The notes beneath the pieces were generated by a model. It made no database searches. It had not been told where the DNA came from and saw nothing but the letters and a program-made list of their open reading frames with translations. Both the position numbers and the translations under genes were made by a program. This document shows, piece after piece, positions 46,200-58,175 of a DNA stretch of 64,000 bases (positions are counted from its first letter, which is position 1; each line of letters starts with the position of its first letter). The stretch is from Selaginella tamariscina (taxonomy: Eukaryota; Streptophyta; Lycopodiopsida; Selaginellales; Selaginellaceae). The stretch is taken from contig PUQB01000391.1 of assembly GCA_003024785.1 (NCBI GenBank), forward strand, positions 1-64,000. Reading direction: 5' to 3'.

Positions 46200-46960
46200 C
46201 ATTTTCACACATCTCTATTGCAACTCCCATCCCCTTTTGCCATAGCTCCTAATCCACCTAGCAATGTAGTCCTTTCCTCCTTCTCCACTTGTATTTTCAT
46301 GTTCCAGCTTCATAAGCTCCCTATCAAGCTCCAATTTTATTTGGTCTCTAGAGTCTTGAGACTCAAAATTTGTAATAGGACCTTTACTTAGTTCTATAAT
46401 GATGTCTTTAACAGTGCTCTTATTAACTTTCTTTTTTTTTCTTACTTCCTTGTACTACCACAATTATGTCTCCATATGCAGCACCTGAAGTTTTACTCTC
46501 AATGTCATCCTCATGGACCACTTGATCACTCTCTTACCTAATACTATTGAATGTCTTCACATGTGTTATGACATGACATCTTTGGCTCATGCCCTCTATT
46601 GCATCTCATTTAGTGCCATGTATGTGTGTTCATCCACGTTTGGTAGATTCTTCTTTTCTCTCTTTAGGTGTCATTCTAAAGTACAATTCATTGCTAATGT
46701 GAGCTTGATAGTTATGAATAATATGATAATTTAAGAAAATATTATCCCACTTGAGATGGTATTGCTTTAGAGTTTGCTCCACATTCTTTGTCATGAGTTT
46801 ACAACTTTGTATCCATAATCTCAAACTTGTCTCATAGTGAGCCAAATTATTCTTGTCGTAAGAGCTTGTTTGTTTTTGTAGTGATAAAAAGATCAATCTC
46901 AAAATTCTTTCAATTTGGTGCTCTTTTGCATTTCTTCAAAGGCTTAGCTTCTCCATGTGT
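46200..46960 (-). pseudogene. Myb/SANT-like transposon ORF relic, block B
   Basis: A 90-codon frame at 46,630-46,902 holds LRLWIQSCKLMTKNVEQTL and LKWDNIFLNYHIIHNYQAH, with the tryptophan spacing of a trihelix/Myb-SANT domain (R.s.qC..KWdnl...y). Downstream, near 46,300-46,340, a degenerate LDRELMKLEH helix can be read. In PIF/Harbinger elements such a protein helps the nuclease bind the element's ends. The frame is disrupted outside the 90 codons. Confidence 0.55.
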
Positions 46961-48575
46961 TAGTCCTAGAGTGAGAGTGTGAGTAGGAGTTCCTGAAACA
47001 CCAACAATAGTCTTAGCAATCTCACTAGTAACACAAACTCTGGAGTGTAAGAAGCATCAACACCAATCCTAAGTATAAAAAGCACCAACACCACAACCCT
47101 AGTAGTAACAATTTCTAGAGCTTGAGCTTGAGTATTAATAATGGTTGAAGAGTAACAATAACCCCTAGAGTAATCTCTAGAGTGTAGAGTAATCCTTAGA
47201 GTGAAGAGTAACAACAATCTCTAGAGGATGAGTTGCACGTTCCTTTTATAACTTTTATATCTTATATATAAAATAAAATTATGCCTAACAAAAACAAATA
47301 AAAAGTGGGTTGTGTAAAAGAAGAAGAAAGAAGAAGAAAAGGAAATAAATAGAGGGAAAAAAACAAAGTGGACATAAAGAGAGAAAAAGAATATTTTTAG
47401 GTAGGAAAAAGAAAATAAAAAACCAGAAAAATAAAACAAAAATATTGAGAGAAAGTAAAAGAAGAAATACCATTTCTTTTACTGTTTTTTATTTAAAAAG
47501 AAAAATTTCCCTTTTTATTCCTCCATAATGCAAATAATGCAAAATGTTAATTGTTATCTTGCAACAATCGCAACATTTCCTCCTCTTATCATTCTAATGT
47601 GTACACTCACATTTTTTATGTTTATGACAATTTTTTGTTTTTGTTATTTAAGTTAAAAGCCCTATTTATTACCTATTTAAACTAAATTCTTAATTGATCT
47701 TGTTAACTTAATAGGTGCTTAAAAGCACCCATTAAATTTTCTATTGTTCTTCTTAAAATTTAATTTAACTTAACATAATTGAGTTTACTTAATTAATGGA
47801 ATCTTGTTAAGTTTTGATTTAACATAATTTATTAAATTTTAACTTAATTGAGTTGATGGGATAGGACTTTAATTAAGTTTAAGTCTTAACTTAATAAAAT
47901 TAACTAGTGGATATCTAAAATACAAATTTAAAAAAGGATATTTCAATTCTAAAGAATATTCTTTTGTTTATCAAATAAAATAACTGAGTAGATTTTATAT
48001 TTTATCACATTTTATATTAAATATATTTAATTATTTAACGACCCTTAACTCAATTGTTAGTAACACATTTCACATACTTAGGCAAGTAAATTGCATTTAG
48101 AGGATTTAAAAGTATGTTTTTATGAAGTATCTATTTTCCTCAAGAGCGTAATTTATTAAATTTTATTTATTTTTATTTTATATTTTAAATATAGATGGAA
48201 GTTATATGCATTTGAAAGATAAATCCGAACAGAAAAATTATACACGAGTTAGTGTTTTATTTTTTTGTTTTTTCAAAACAAGTAAATAGCTCTAACTTAA
48301 AATGATTGTTTGTGTATAAATATTATATATATAGAATTTACGGACACGCACGCGCGCGCACGACTTGGTAACAGCTTTGTTGGCTTTGTTAACAAGTCTT
48401 AGACTAAGTTAGTGTATTTTACATTTTCTTGTATGCGGTAGTATATGGGCTTTCCATGTTTATGCGCCTATGTACATATTAGAGATTATTCTAAATGCAC
48501 ACCCCTCTCTCTCATGTGTGTGTCCACGTAATAATTAATTTATTTCGAAAACTCAAACATGTATTAGAGAGGGAG
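46961..48575. other. AT-rich flank of block B, no gene seen
   Basis: Collinear with 19,900-21,470 in block A: repeated CTAGAGTAATC-type units near 47,160-47,220, a purine-rich run at 47,300-47,470, then AT-rich DNA. A (CG)n-like run CGCACGCGCGCGCACG is at 48,347-48,362. No supported gene. Confidence 0.6.
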
Positions 48576-48579
48576 ACAT

Positions 48580-49935
48580 GAAGATAAACATCAGGAGGAT
48601 AATGAGACATACTACGATAAACATGGGTGAAGGCTCGCAAGCCGGGATCAAATGCATTCCCAGTGCTTGGAGTCCATATCATATTCCAGTCCGTAGTTCG
48701 GGTCATTCAAGAGCATCATCCCCATCTTGTTAACCCGACGAAAAGTGACGGTCCCGACGTAGTTTTGCCGGAAACTCCGTCACCTTTCCCATAGGCAAGC
48801 TGGACACTTGCACCATCCATTAGTCGCATCCCACTCGAACAGATTGATCGGCCCGTTCCCCGTTTCGCTCCCAAACGCCACTATGTATTCTCCGGTAAAT
48901 ATGGCAGGTCTGAGAATGTCTATGTCTACGTCTGATTGAGGCTCTAGTACGTTCCATCTATGATATATCATCTTCTTAGTGTGAGGGGAAGACATATCTG
49001 CCATGTTGAGCGTGTAAAATGAATGAATATGTGAGCCACGGCTCAAGAAATGGAGAAAACCAGATCATACTGCGTGCCAGTTCATGATGCGTTCAAAAAT
49101 CTTGCTGTGCTTCTCCCACGTATCCGTCTCCGACGAGTAAACATGGATTGTAGAGTCGGACACCTCCAAGGTCCTCCTCCATACGGTCTCGTTTTCAGCA
49201 ATCACAACCTTGTCCGGGGGTCGCAATCGAGAACTATGCTGACATGGTAAAGTGGAGACTGCACTTCTCAAACGAGATCGGGCCTAGGACTTTCCTAAGG
49301 CGAGGCATGTCCACTGTCCTCGAGCTGCCATTACCACGTTGGTTACAACAATTGCGAATCTCTGTTGGAGGTCTTCAACTAAATACTTCCAAGTTTTTCC
49401 CCGATCAAGCCTAATTTGTTGAGGCGATTGTCTCTTTCTTACATTTCTTTCCTGTTGTTGGAAGTTCTTGTTTACTAAAGCGGCAACGAGGCCACCGCTG
49501 GATGACCAAGTCACCCATGTCCCACCGTAGTCCTCAGAAAGCCAGTTTATCCAAACAACCGGGTAAATCAACCTTCCAACGCCTAAAACCCTCTTCTTCA
49601 CACACTGCGGAACTCATATCGGAGGGTCAAACGCCTCGAAAAAACACTCTTCACAGTCTTCTTCAGCTCGCTATTGCGTAGTAACGAATATAAACGGTAG
49701 CGGTCTGTACAGGGTAACTTCTGCAGAATCAATCCGATTACATCTGAACCAAACTCTTCAATGACTAACTCTGCATCTTCTTCTTCTAAACCAAACTCTC
49801 CCAAACTCTTCATCTTCTTCTTCTCCACAAACAAGCTTTCCATCATCTTCTTTTCCAGAATTCCCTGGGCGTCTATCTGTCTGTCTTCATCCACAGTGTC
49901 AGAAGAAGATCGCAAACTTTACTATGGTCCCTGCA
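48580..49935 (-). pseudogene. F-box-like protein pseudogene, block B
   Basis: Nearly identical to the block A pseudogene and clearly related to the open gene at 37,590-39,050. Three frames must be used to follow it: N-terminal half with FGSDVIGLILQKLPCTDRYR (49,598-49,915), middle with GGTWVTWSSSGGLVAALVNK (49,284-49,601), and C-terminal part with NGPINLFEWDATNGWCK (48,780-49,046). Several single-base shifts and small deletions occur, for example near 48,775 and 49,610. Confidence 0.85.
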
Positions 49936-51090
49936 TGCTATCCTTTGACTTATGCATCTGAACTATTTCTATAACAAGGGATTTCAAATGTACAAACAGA
50001 TTACGTTGCTGAAAAATTAAAGAATACCCTAGAGAATTCTATGAAATCAGAAACACACAAGCAAGCCCTAGGGTTTGTAATAATATATATATAGGGTGTG
50101 TTTGTATACGTGTGTGTTAATAAATGTATTGTTTACATGTCAATTAGACTTAATATTTAACTGTTAATGCCTTATATTAATAATTATAGCCATTTTGTCA
50201 CTAGGATCTTTCCTTGTCTCGATCATACGTATGTGTATGAAAAACTGATAATAAATACACACATCTTCTGTGTTGTTTATTATTTCTATATTTTAAACAC
50301 TATGAACTGATATATTTAACTAACACTTATATAACATAATACATATTTAAAATAAATTTAACTATTTAACAATATATTTAATTCCTTCAACATTTCTATA
50401 GGATATGCATAAAGTTAAATACATGAGGTTGCAAATCTAACCTAGGCCATATCCATACCCACCCGGGTGGTGGAGTTAATTTTTACGTACTCGTACCCGA
50501 TCCTACCTTCCGTACCCATACCCAATATTAAATTTTAATGTTTATTATTAATGAATTAATAATACTTATTTTTAATTAATTAATTACTATTTATTATATT
50601 AAATTATGTTAATGATTATGTGTTTCCTTAAATATATAAAAAAAATATGATACCCCCCAGCTCACAAATTCTGGATATGGGTACCCATTTGCGAGTTCAG
50701 CTTGAACGCACTGCTCACACACTCGTAAAAACATGTACAATGTTTGTTTCTGTATATTTATATGCTCCGTATGCATATGAATACCTGTTTAATTTATTAT
50801 TATATTACATTTAATTAAAAATATTAACTTTAAAATTAAATTTATAAATTATAAGTTTAAATATTTTAATTTTAAAATTATTATGATGTTCTATTGCTAA
50901 TTTAAATATTAAAATTAGAATATATTAAAATTTATAAACTTACACTTAAAAAAGGCGTGATTAACTCTGTTGTAAATGTTACTATAACTTAATTTATTTA
51001 AAATATTTAACGCTTTTAATATATAGTACATGATATACATGCACTCTCCACCCATGTCACAAGTAACATAGATAAACTCACACACACGGA
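49936..51090. other. AT-rich stretch between F-box-like pseudogene and GDSL gene
   Basis: Collinear with parts of 27,780-29,530 and 34,457-35,100 but shorter. It contains the uninterrupted CAAGCAAGCCCTAGGG site (about 50,060) and the empty gypsy site (about 50,560). No gene seen. Confidence 0.65.
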
Positions 51091-51120
51091 TTAAGAAATG
51101 AGATTATTAATAATATTATT

Positions 51121-51994
51121 TCAAATTTTAGCTAATGAAGAGATGTTTACCGGACTAATGTGCTTTTGATCGCCACTCCAGAGAGCCTCAGCAAAACCCC
51201 GGTAACCACTCTCAGTCAAGTGTATGAAATCCCAAAACAGGGACGAAGAAGGTGCTGAGCAGAGTGTGTAATTCGAAACAGTCCCACACTGAACTTGTGC
51301 ATTCAGAACCCCAGCTCCACAACATGCTCCTACTACACCTACACAAGCAATAATGTATGTTACTTAGATATAAATTCACAAAACCTGCAATAACTATTAA
51401 GTACTTACTAGTTTTACTACTCTCTCCGTAGAGCTCCATAAACCTGTCATATGTGTTTGCATAGATAATGGTTGAACCGATCAGGCTTGTCCTCAGGCTT
51501 CCCAAAGCTTCTTGCAATGCCGCATTAAATCCTTGTGCAATTTCATTGGGTGCAGAAACACAAGTTGCATTTGTTATATTTGCAGCAGCACGAACTCCTG
51601 GAGCACAACCCAGTGGAGCAAGCCCAAACACAACCATCTTTCGTGCACCACTCTTATATAAATCCTGAGCCAAGCAATCATGTAATATACATTTAGTACA
51701 AATGTATACATTAGGACATACATAATTAACTAATGCCAAACCTTGAGGGAGTTGACATATTGTTCAGCCATCATGGATATGAACATTTGAGGTGTTACAT
51801 TGCCTGGATTGAGGAGATAGTTTCCCAAAATATCATTGCCTCCAGAGACTATGAGGTAGATTGATTCCGAAAGGAGCTTGTTTACTTCAGATGCTGTTCT
51901 AGACTTCCCAGTCATCACTGTTTGCATGACTTTAAACTGTCTAAGTTGCTGGCTTAAACTTATGATTCCCTGTAATAAATTAACCAGTTTACTT

Positions 51995-52044
<50 letters not shown>

Positions 52045-52673
52045 ATCTCTCATACACACACACACAACTAATAAAAAGGAACAAAACATCACTGTAGTGT
52101 AAACACAGACCTTGTCTTTATTTGTTCTATCAAGTATGCCACTCCCAGCTGAAGCAAAATTTGCACCTTCGCTGAACTCCTTACTGTCCCATAGATCCAC
52201 AAACGGGCGTGGCGTAGTCAAATTCATGAACTCGGCTGTTAAAAAATGATTAAACTAATATAACATATATAAAATAATACGAGTACAGTAATATATAATA
52301 TTCGTGTCGAGCTATATTATCAATCATATTATCGATGATATGCAACTAAATACATATGACAAGCACATGCATGAAATGAATACACAAAGTTCAGTGCGTT
52401 GCATATCAACGCGAGTGGCACGCACACACACATACCAATGAAATCTGCAACATGACGACCATCTGTGAAGCGACCAGTAGCGTTGTGAAAGAACGTTTCT
52501 CCATAAGGAAAGAAGTTAGCCTTAGGAACAAGTAATGAATCAATCTTATTATTTGTTCCTGAATCCATTAATGAATCCCCAAACACAAACATAGCTGGTA
52601 CAGTGCATTGTACATTTGCCATGCACCAAGAGCTTATCAGGAAACAAATCATAGTCATTCTATAAAGCTCCAT
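51121..52673 (-). CDS. GDSL esterase/lipase, five exons
   Basis: Exons at about 52,673-52,436, 52,235-52,111, 51,969-51,742, 51,664-51,409 and 51,338-51,121 join in frame with GT/AG borders to give about 350 residues, the usual size. A hydrophobic N-terminus (MTMICFLISSWCMANVQC) looks like a signal peptide, so the protein is probably secreted. All family blocks are present: FVFGDSLMDSG (catalytic Ser), GANFASAGSGI (Gly), SGGNDILG (Asn) and WDFIHLTESGYRGFAEA (Asp and His). These enzymes hydrolyse esters of lipids or other acyl substrates; the substrate here is unknown. Intron 2 holds (CT)n(CA)n runs. Block A has only the 3' end of a second copy, joined to lectin sequence. A TATA-like TTTATATAGC lies 70-80 bp upstream of the ATG (about 52,741-52,752). 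Confidence 0.9.
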
Positions 52674-52740
52674 GAATTAAATTTAACTACGTTTACAAAA
52701 ATGTGAAGTTGAATAAACTTTTATAGCAAATATAGCTCTA

Positions 52741-52752
52741 GCTATATAAACA
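52741..52752 (-). promoter_or_regulatory. Possible TATA box of the GDSL gene
   Basis: The minus strand reads GTTTATATAGCTAG about 75 bp upstream of the start codon, a plausible distance for a plant TATA box. Judged only from position and sequence. Confidence 0.4.
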
Positions 52753-53039
52753 TCGTGTGTGTCTACACTAAATGGAAAGATGCTGCTTTAGCCCCACTCA
52801 GTTTGTCCCAACATGTCAGCCAAACTTAACACGGATTCCATAGGTAATTTCACCACCAATAACAATAGTGACATTCGGCCATGCTTAAGGTTAACACTGA
52901 ATTAAATAACAATTGCTTGTGTATCTTTGTTAAAACGCACATTATGTATATTTAGAGAGGGGGGGGGGGCGCGTACACATAAAATGTACCTTGTTTACAC
53001 TAGGAAATTAGCACAGATACCTTATATTTACAGTACGTA

Positions 53040-53941
53040 CTATGCATCCTGGTACAGTCTGCGGACATGTTCAATCTCAGCCGGTATCAATGTTACTGGG
53101 CACCGTTTATACTGCAACAACACAAGATTATACACAAATTCACTACATACAAACATACATGTGTGTTCTCACATATATAATACGCATATATAGCAACTTA
53201 CCTGTGTAATATACTGGTAAATGCAAGGATAGCAAAAAACATAACCAGACACAGAAACCATTGCAGGATTTGTTCGTTTTTGAAGGCATAGGGACAAGTA
53301 CGAACATTTTGTGGCAAAGGAATGCCATTTGGTGCCACCTAAAACGCAAAAATACTTCAATATCTTATACATAAATGTATATATATACACATGTAAACAT
53401 TCCTGCCTGTACATGAACACGAAAAATAGACTCACACGCACACACACACAAATGTAAACCTTTGGCGCAGGAGGTGGTGGAGGAGGAGGATATGCAGTAG
53501 GAGCCATCACACGTTCTTCGGCCGACTGATACCACCATTCCATCATCTTTAAACACAAGAATACTTAAGCGAACACACTAAAGAGATAAATTAGTAAATC
53601 GAACCTTGAAGAGGAACACTGAAGCTATAAGGCCTGTTTGAGCATAATCAAGTGCTGTGTAAAGAGTTTTCAGAACGCCTCTTTGAACAGCCTAACAAGA
53701 CCATAAATTAATACAGACGTTTACACATATACATGAACAGCATACACACAGATGTGTGTGTTGAATCAGACAATTACCTGTAAATAAGCAGGCCCTCGAA
53801 TTCTCTCATAGTCGTGGTTTCTCCGATCTTGGATATGCTTTGAAGCATTTATCTACACAGTATCCAAACTTCATTATTGAGTAAACATACAGTGTCAATA
53901 CTGGAAATATCTATCTATATAAATATATATATATATATATA

Positions 53942-53978
<37 letters not shown>

Positions 53979-55202
53979 GGGGGGGGGAGGGGGAGGTACC
54001 AGCTCTTGTCCAGATGTACGGCGAACATATATCTTCATGAAATGCAGCGTTGGAGAGTAAAAATGTGTAGCCTCGAGTAAATATAACAACTGATATGCAA
54101 ATGATAGGCCTGATAAAGATAAGATCACAATTCAGACATAAGATAATAGTGCCATATACTCATATGCTAGTTATATAAATAAAGTGTGTATACATAGATA
54201 CACACACAGAACAAAGACACATATATGTAAAAGATACATGAACATGCATCTAGACCGTTACCTTCATGAGAGGCATGAATCCAAGGAAAACAACGTGCAA
54301 TAACAGAAGTCATTCTCTGCTTCCAACGCTGATACGTTGTCATGGATACTGTAGACTCAACTATTTGAAGTCCCCCACAATGCCATTTGCATAAGACTTC
54401 CCCTTTGAGCATTGTATATATTTTGAAGCTTCGACCTTATATATGGTAAACCAACCTTCATAAACAACATTAATCAGTTGTTTATATATTTATATATGTG
54501 AAAACATGATATACATATGTACATACTTACCAAAAAAAGCACCGAGAGGTACTTATGTGCTTTAGTTAGACTTGTCTTAGAAGGTTGCCTGTTCTGTGAA
54601 ACATTTGCAATAACTGCAATAGGCTGTCTTTTTAAACCATAAAGAGCCTCAGAGAACGAAGCATCTGCAGAGAAGATGTATAGAAAATAAAATAAAACAA
54701 AGGTTATTTAATTAGAATGTTCTAATCCATGCATAACTCATGAATTACACTAAGCTTACCTGCAGTTCGGAGATTGTGTGACTCCAAAACTAACATAAGT
54801 AATGCAAATACTTCATCACTATAGTCCAAAACCTTGTGAAAAACAGGTCGCCTCTGTGCAATTACCTGCAAAAAGCATCTTATACATATATATTTACTAC
54901 ATCATATATGATGTCTACTTATACATAATGTACATGCCTACTTATGTGGATACAATCCATTACACTGTTATATATTCTTAAATTACTAAAATGATTAATG
55001 AAAAAGTATCACATTATACATTTGATAAAATTATACACTAGTACACTTATTTTGAGTGAATTTCACATGATTACAGAGAGAGAGAGAGATTACCCCCAAC
55101 GAATAGAGCATCGCTGCTCGAAGACTCTCCGGCAGACTCTGCGCCGCCATCATTTTCGAAGAATGTGGGCCTATCCCCCTCTCCTCCCACCTGCATCAAC
55201 AT
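53040..55202 (-). CDS. PEX12: Peroxisome assembly protein 12 (peroxin-12)
   Basis: About ten exons. Start MLMQVGGEG at 55,202, then MMAAQSLPESLRAAMLYSLG; exon 2 with VFHKVLDYSDEVFALLMLVL (about 54,760-54,868); ASFSEALYGLKRQPIA (54,630-54,664); CFPWIHASHEG (about 54,270); LSFAYQLLYLLEATHFYSP (54,040-54,112); HDYERIRGPAYLQ (53,800); DYAQTGLIASVFLFK (53,620); KMMEWWYQSAEERV with the PPPPPPPAPK linker (53,460-53,556); LCLQKRTNPAMVSVSGYVFC (53,230-53,290); and YKRCPVTLIPAEIEHVRRLY to the stop at 53,040. The order and motifs match plant PEX12 throughout. PEX12 is an integral peroxisomal membrane protein with a C-terminal RING-like domain; with PEX2 and PEX10 it ubiquitinates the import receptor PEX5. 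The region around 54,420-54,440 is harder to follow. It is divergent from the VAP-like gene. Confidence 0.9.
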
Positions 55203-55771
55203 CTTGCTACAAACCCTAGTACTCTGTTTCTAGGGTTTAATAATAAGCCCTAAATCTGCGTATTCCTAGTACTCTGTTCCAGGATTTAGTAATAAGCCCT
55301 AAAACAGAGAGCCTAGAATATTTCGGGAAGTCAACTCAAATTAACGGCTGAGATGGAGGACAAGATTTCGTCAACAAGACGAGCAGATGAGCGGCGAGAG
55401 TTCACTCCCTGTGTTTACTGGCGTTTTCTAGGGTTCTTGTCCGAAAGCGCAAGGAGGAAGCAGTTGAATCCGTCGCGGATCTTCGATCCTTCAGTGTTCT
55501 AGCAGGCGAAAGCTCCGATCTGGCGCAGAGATCCCAGAAATGGTACCTTGTGATCAGTAGAGAAGGAAGAAATCCTTGGTGGATGCACTGTTCTAGTACG
55601 TGGGAGCTCCGATCTGAGGCGCATTCATCGTAGAAATCTCGCAAACGGTATGTTTTGATCGATAGAAGCATAGGGTTTGAGCAACAGGAGAATGCGGTGT
55701 GGCAGCGGATTACAGCGGAGCAGCATCCGCCTCTCTTTGATCATCGACAGCAGCAGCAGCAGCAGAATCAA
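55203..55771. promoter_or_regulatory. Shared divergent promoter region (PEX12 / VAP-like)
   Basis: About 570 bp separate the two start codons, which point away from each other. CCCTAAA/TTTAGGG-like telo-box motifs (AAACCCTAG, AGGGTTTAATAAT) lie at about 55,210-55,310, a common element in plant housekeeping promoters. 5' leaders of both genes must lie here. Confidence 0.5.
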
Positions 55772-57197
55772 ATGCAGCCGGATGGATTTGGAACCGACCC
55801 AACAAATCTTCGGAGTGTTTCTGCAGTGGCCAAAGCTTTTTTGCTCAATAAACGACGGTTACGGCTCGATCCAGATAAGAAGCTCATCTTCGAAGTAAGT
55901 TTTCGTTGCTTCTTTTGATTTCTTTCAGAGTTCTTGCCTCTCATGAGGCTTGCTAGCTCTAATTCAGATGAACCAGGAAAGCAAGTTTCCAGCGCTATTC
56001 AAGATTAAGAATGTGAGCCGCTCCAATGTTGCATTCAAGGTATAACCTTTCTGTTCACTGTGACAATCTGTGATATATATGGCTTTGATCTCAGTTCCAA
56101 ACGACCGCTCCCAAGAGTTGCTTCATGCGTCCACCGAATGGAATTATAAAGCCAAATGAGACCATTTATGCAACCGGTAAGCATCTCCGCTATATATATA
56201 CGTGTGTATATAAAACACCGGATGAACACATAGAGCTGAGACTGTTTTTCATGTTAACTTGTGTGAGTTATGTTTATGCAGTTGTCAAGTTTGTGGAGCA
56301 GCCAGAGCGTCCTCAGCAGAAAAGGGCTAAGGAGAAGTTCAAGATCGTCAGCTTAAAAGTCAAGGAAGGAGTGGAGTACACACCGGAGCTGGTTAGTTCA
56401 CTAAAAATTAGAATCTAGGTGTCGTTATGTCATAGTTTATATTTCTTGTCACAGTTTGAAGAGCAGCGTGAGATGGTCACTGTGGAGCGAATATTGCAAG
56501 TGGTGTTTGTGGACCCCCAGCACACCTCTCCTGTATGTATTTCTTAAGATAATCCTATTACATACGGTTTGTGTATTCATTTAGTGTGTTGTACGCATGT
56601 TAGATCTAAATTCATATATTATACATCTCTCTCTCGGTTATGGGCAACTTACTAGTCTATCTTCAACTATCCCTGAATACACAAGCATATAAACATGTGT
56701 GTTTGTGTGTCTATATATATTCATTCCAAATAAACGACTTTAGACATCACATAGACGATTGTATCACATACTAAAGCTCAATATAACATACATGTACAGA
56801 TAATGTACGCACATTTATAACTTAATGTTACATACACACGTACTGATGTATCCATATATTTGATATGCTGTATACATACACAGATAGTATCCTTGTACAT
56901 TTATTTATGTTTTTACTAAACGCACAGGCCGACTGGAGAGGCTGGAGAAAAGGCTTGCAGAAGCAAGGCAGCTCAGGAAGCACGGAAGAACCACTGGAGA
57001 GAAGAACACCAAAGGGGCAGTGGTTGAAGGCCTTGTCATAGACGAATGGTAATTTCATACGTGTACATGTGTGTTAGATATACGTATATGTAACTTATTA
57101 TGTATAATGTACATATTAACGTACATATATTATGATCAGAAAGAAGTCGAGAGAAGTACTTGGCACGACAACAAGTTGAAGGGGCAGACTCGTACTA
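55772..57197 (+). CDS. Vesicle-associated protein (VAP), MSP domain, VAP4-type
   Basis: Exons at about 55,772-55,894, 55,970-56,039, 56,095-56,176, 56,282-56,391, 56,455-56,532, 56,928-57,048 and 57,140-57,197. The MSP domain is shown by KRRLRLDPDKKLIFE, KNVSRSNVAFK and QTTAPKSCFMRPPNGIIKP, followed by KFKIVSLKVKEGVEYTPEL and QREMVTVERILQVVFVDPQ. The C-terminal stretch GLVIDEW, then REKYLARQQVEGADSY, is like plant VAP4-1/4-2, which lacks a transmembrane anchor. MSP domains bind FFAT-type peptides at membrane contact sites. Small frame breaks appear at about 56,005 (an extra G), 56,933 and the last junction. The first in-frame ATG in the leader exon is 55,772; a CAGCAG repeat precedes it. Confidence 0.85.
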
Positions 57198-57204
57198 GCT
57201 AGGG

Positions 57205-57550
57205 TGTTGTTGTTATTTGTGCATTAACGTGTGATAAAGTGTGTTCGTAAGGTTGCTACTAACGACAATGAAAATGCCACAATCTCGTTCATACATATAC
57301 ATATATATATATGTTATATAAGTATAACCTGAGCAGGTCATAATTTATACGGTTATTTTATTATTTTTATATTTCTGTACAACATTTAATTAATTAATAA
57401 AGCTTATTAATACAGTATTAGAGCTTGATGCTAACTGAGTCAATTTTGTTTAACATAAAAAATATTTATATGGTTTTGATTTTATATAATGAATTATAAT
57501 CTTATCAATGTCTTTGAAAATCGATGATTTAGGTTAGGGCTGTTGGTCTA
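57205..57550. other. AT-rich spacer between VAP-like and dioxygenase genes
   Basis: Holds the 3' end of the VAP-like gene and the upstream region of the dioxygenase. A (TA)n run is near 57,299-57,315. No other gene seen. Confidence 0.5.
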
Positions 57551-57554
57551 TGGC

Positions 57555-58092
57555 TCAGCAAGAACTGCTTGAATGCAATTGATCTTCTTCTTCAGACGCT
57601 AAACAGTTAGCTTTCCAGCTGCGTAAGGTATGATCATTCATTCACATGTACAATTAATATAAATTGAATATATCAATGCTTGGAGACGGGGTTTTCTAAT
57701 GTTATTAATCATGGGATTAGCCAGGAGTTTATGGATGTAGTCTTTGATCAAAGCCGGAAGTTTTCACATTGCCTGTTGATGACAAAATGAAGGTTCTTCA
57801 AGATAAGAATAACCGTGGATACACTCCATATAGCGAAGAGAAGCTCGATCCGGTCAAACAAAGTGTTGGTATGTTGTGTGTGTTATATGTATATCTGCAT
57901 ATGTACTGTGTGTGTGTGTGTGTAATGTTTTGTATTTTATGTTGCAGGCGATTCAAAAGAAGGATATTATATTGGTCGCGAAATACCTGAGAGCACCCGA
58001 GAGCCAAAGATCCTTTGCAAGGTCCCAATCAGTGGCCTTCTCCAGGTTTGTATTAAAAAATAATCAATATAGTTAATATAATCGTCTTTATG

Positions 58093-58126
<34 letters not shown>

Positions 58127-58143
58127 CTATCTATTCTATCTAT

Positions 58144-58175
<32 letters not shown>

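Larger units (their letters stand above)
42650..52680. repeat. Block B of the segmental duplication (few insertions)
   Basis: Contains, in order, the Harbinger-like relic, solo LTR, Myb-like relic, AT-rich DNA, F-box-like pseudogene and complete GDSL gene. It lacks the three retrotransposons and the 692-bp insertion of block A, so it supplies the empty sites for all four. It carries its own 159-bp insertion at 45,734-45,892. Confidence 0.85.

Noticed and set aside
53895..54128. 77-codon minus frame as a separate small gene
   Set aside because: It is one PEX12 exon read through into a (CA)n-bearing intron.
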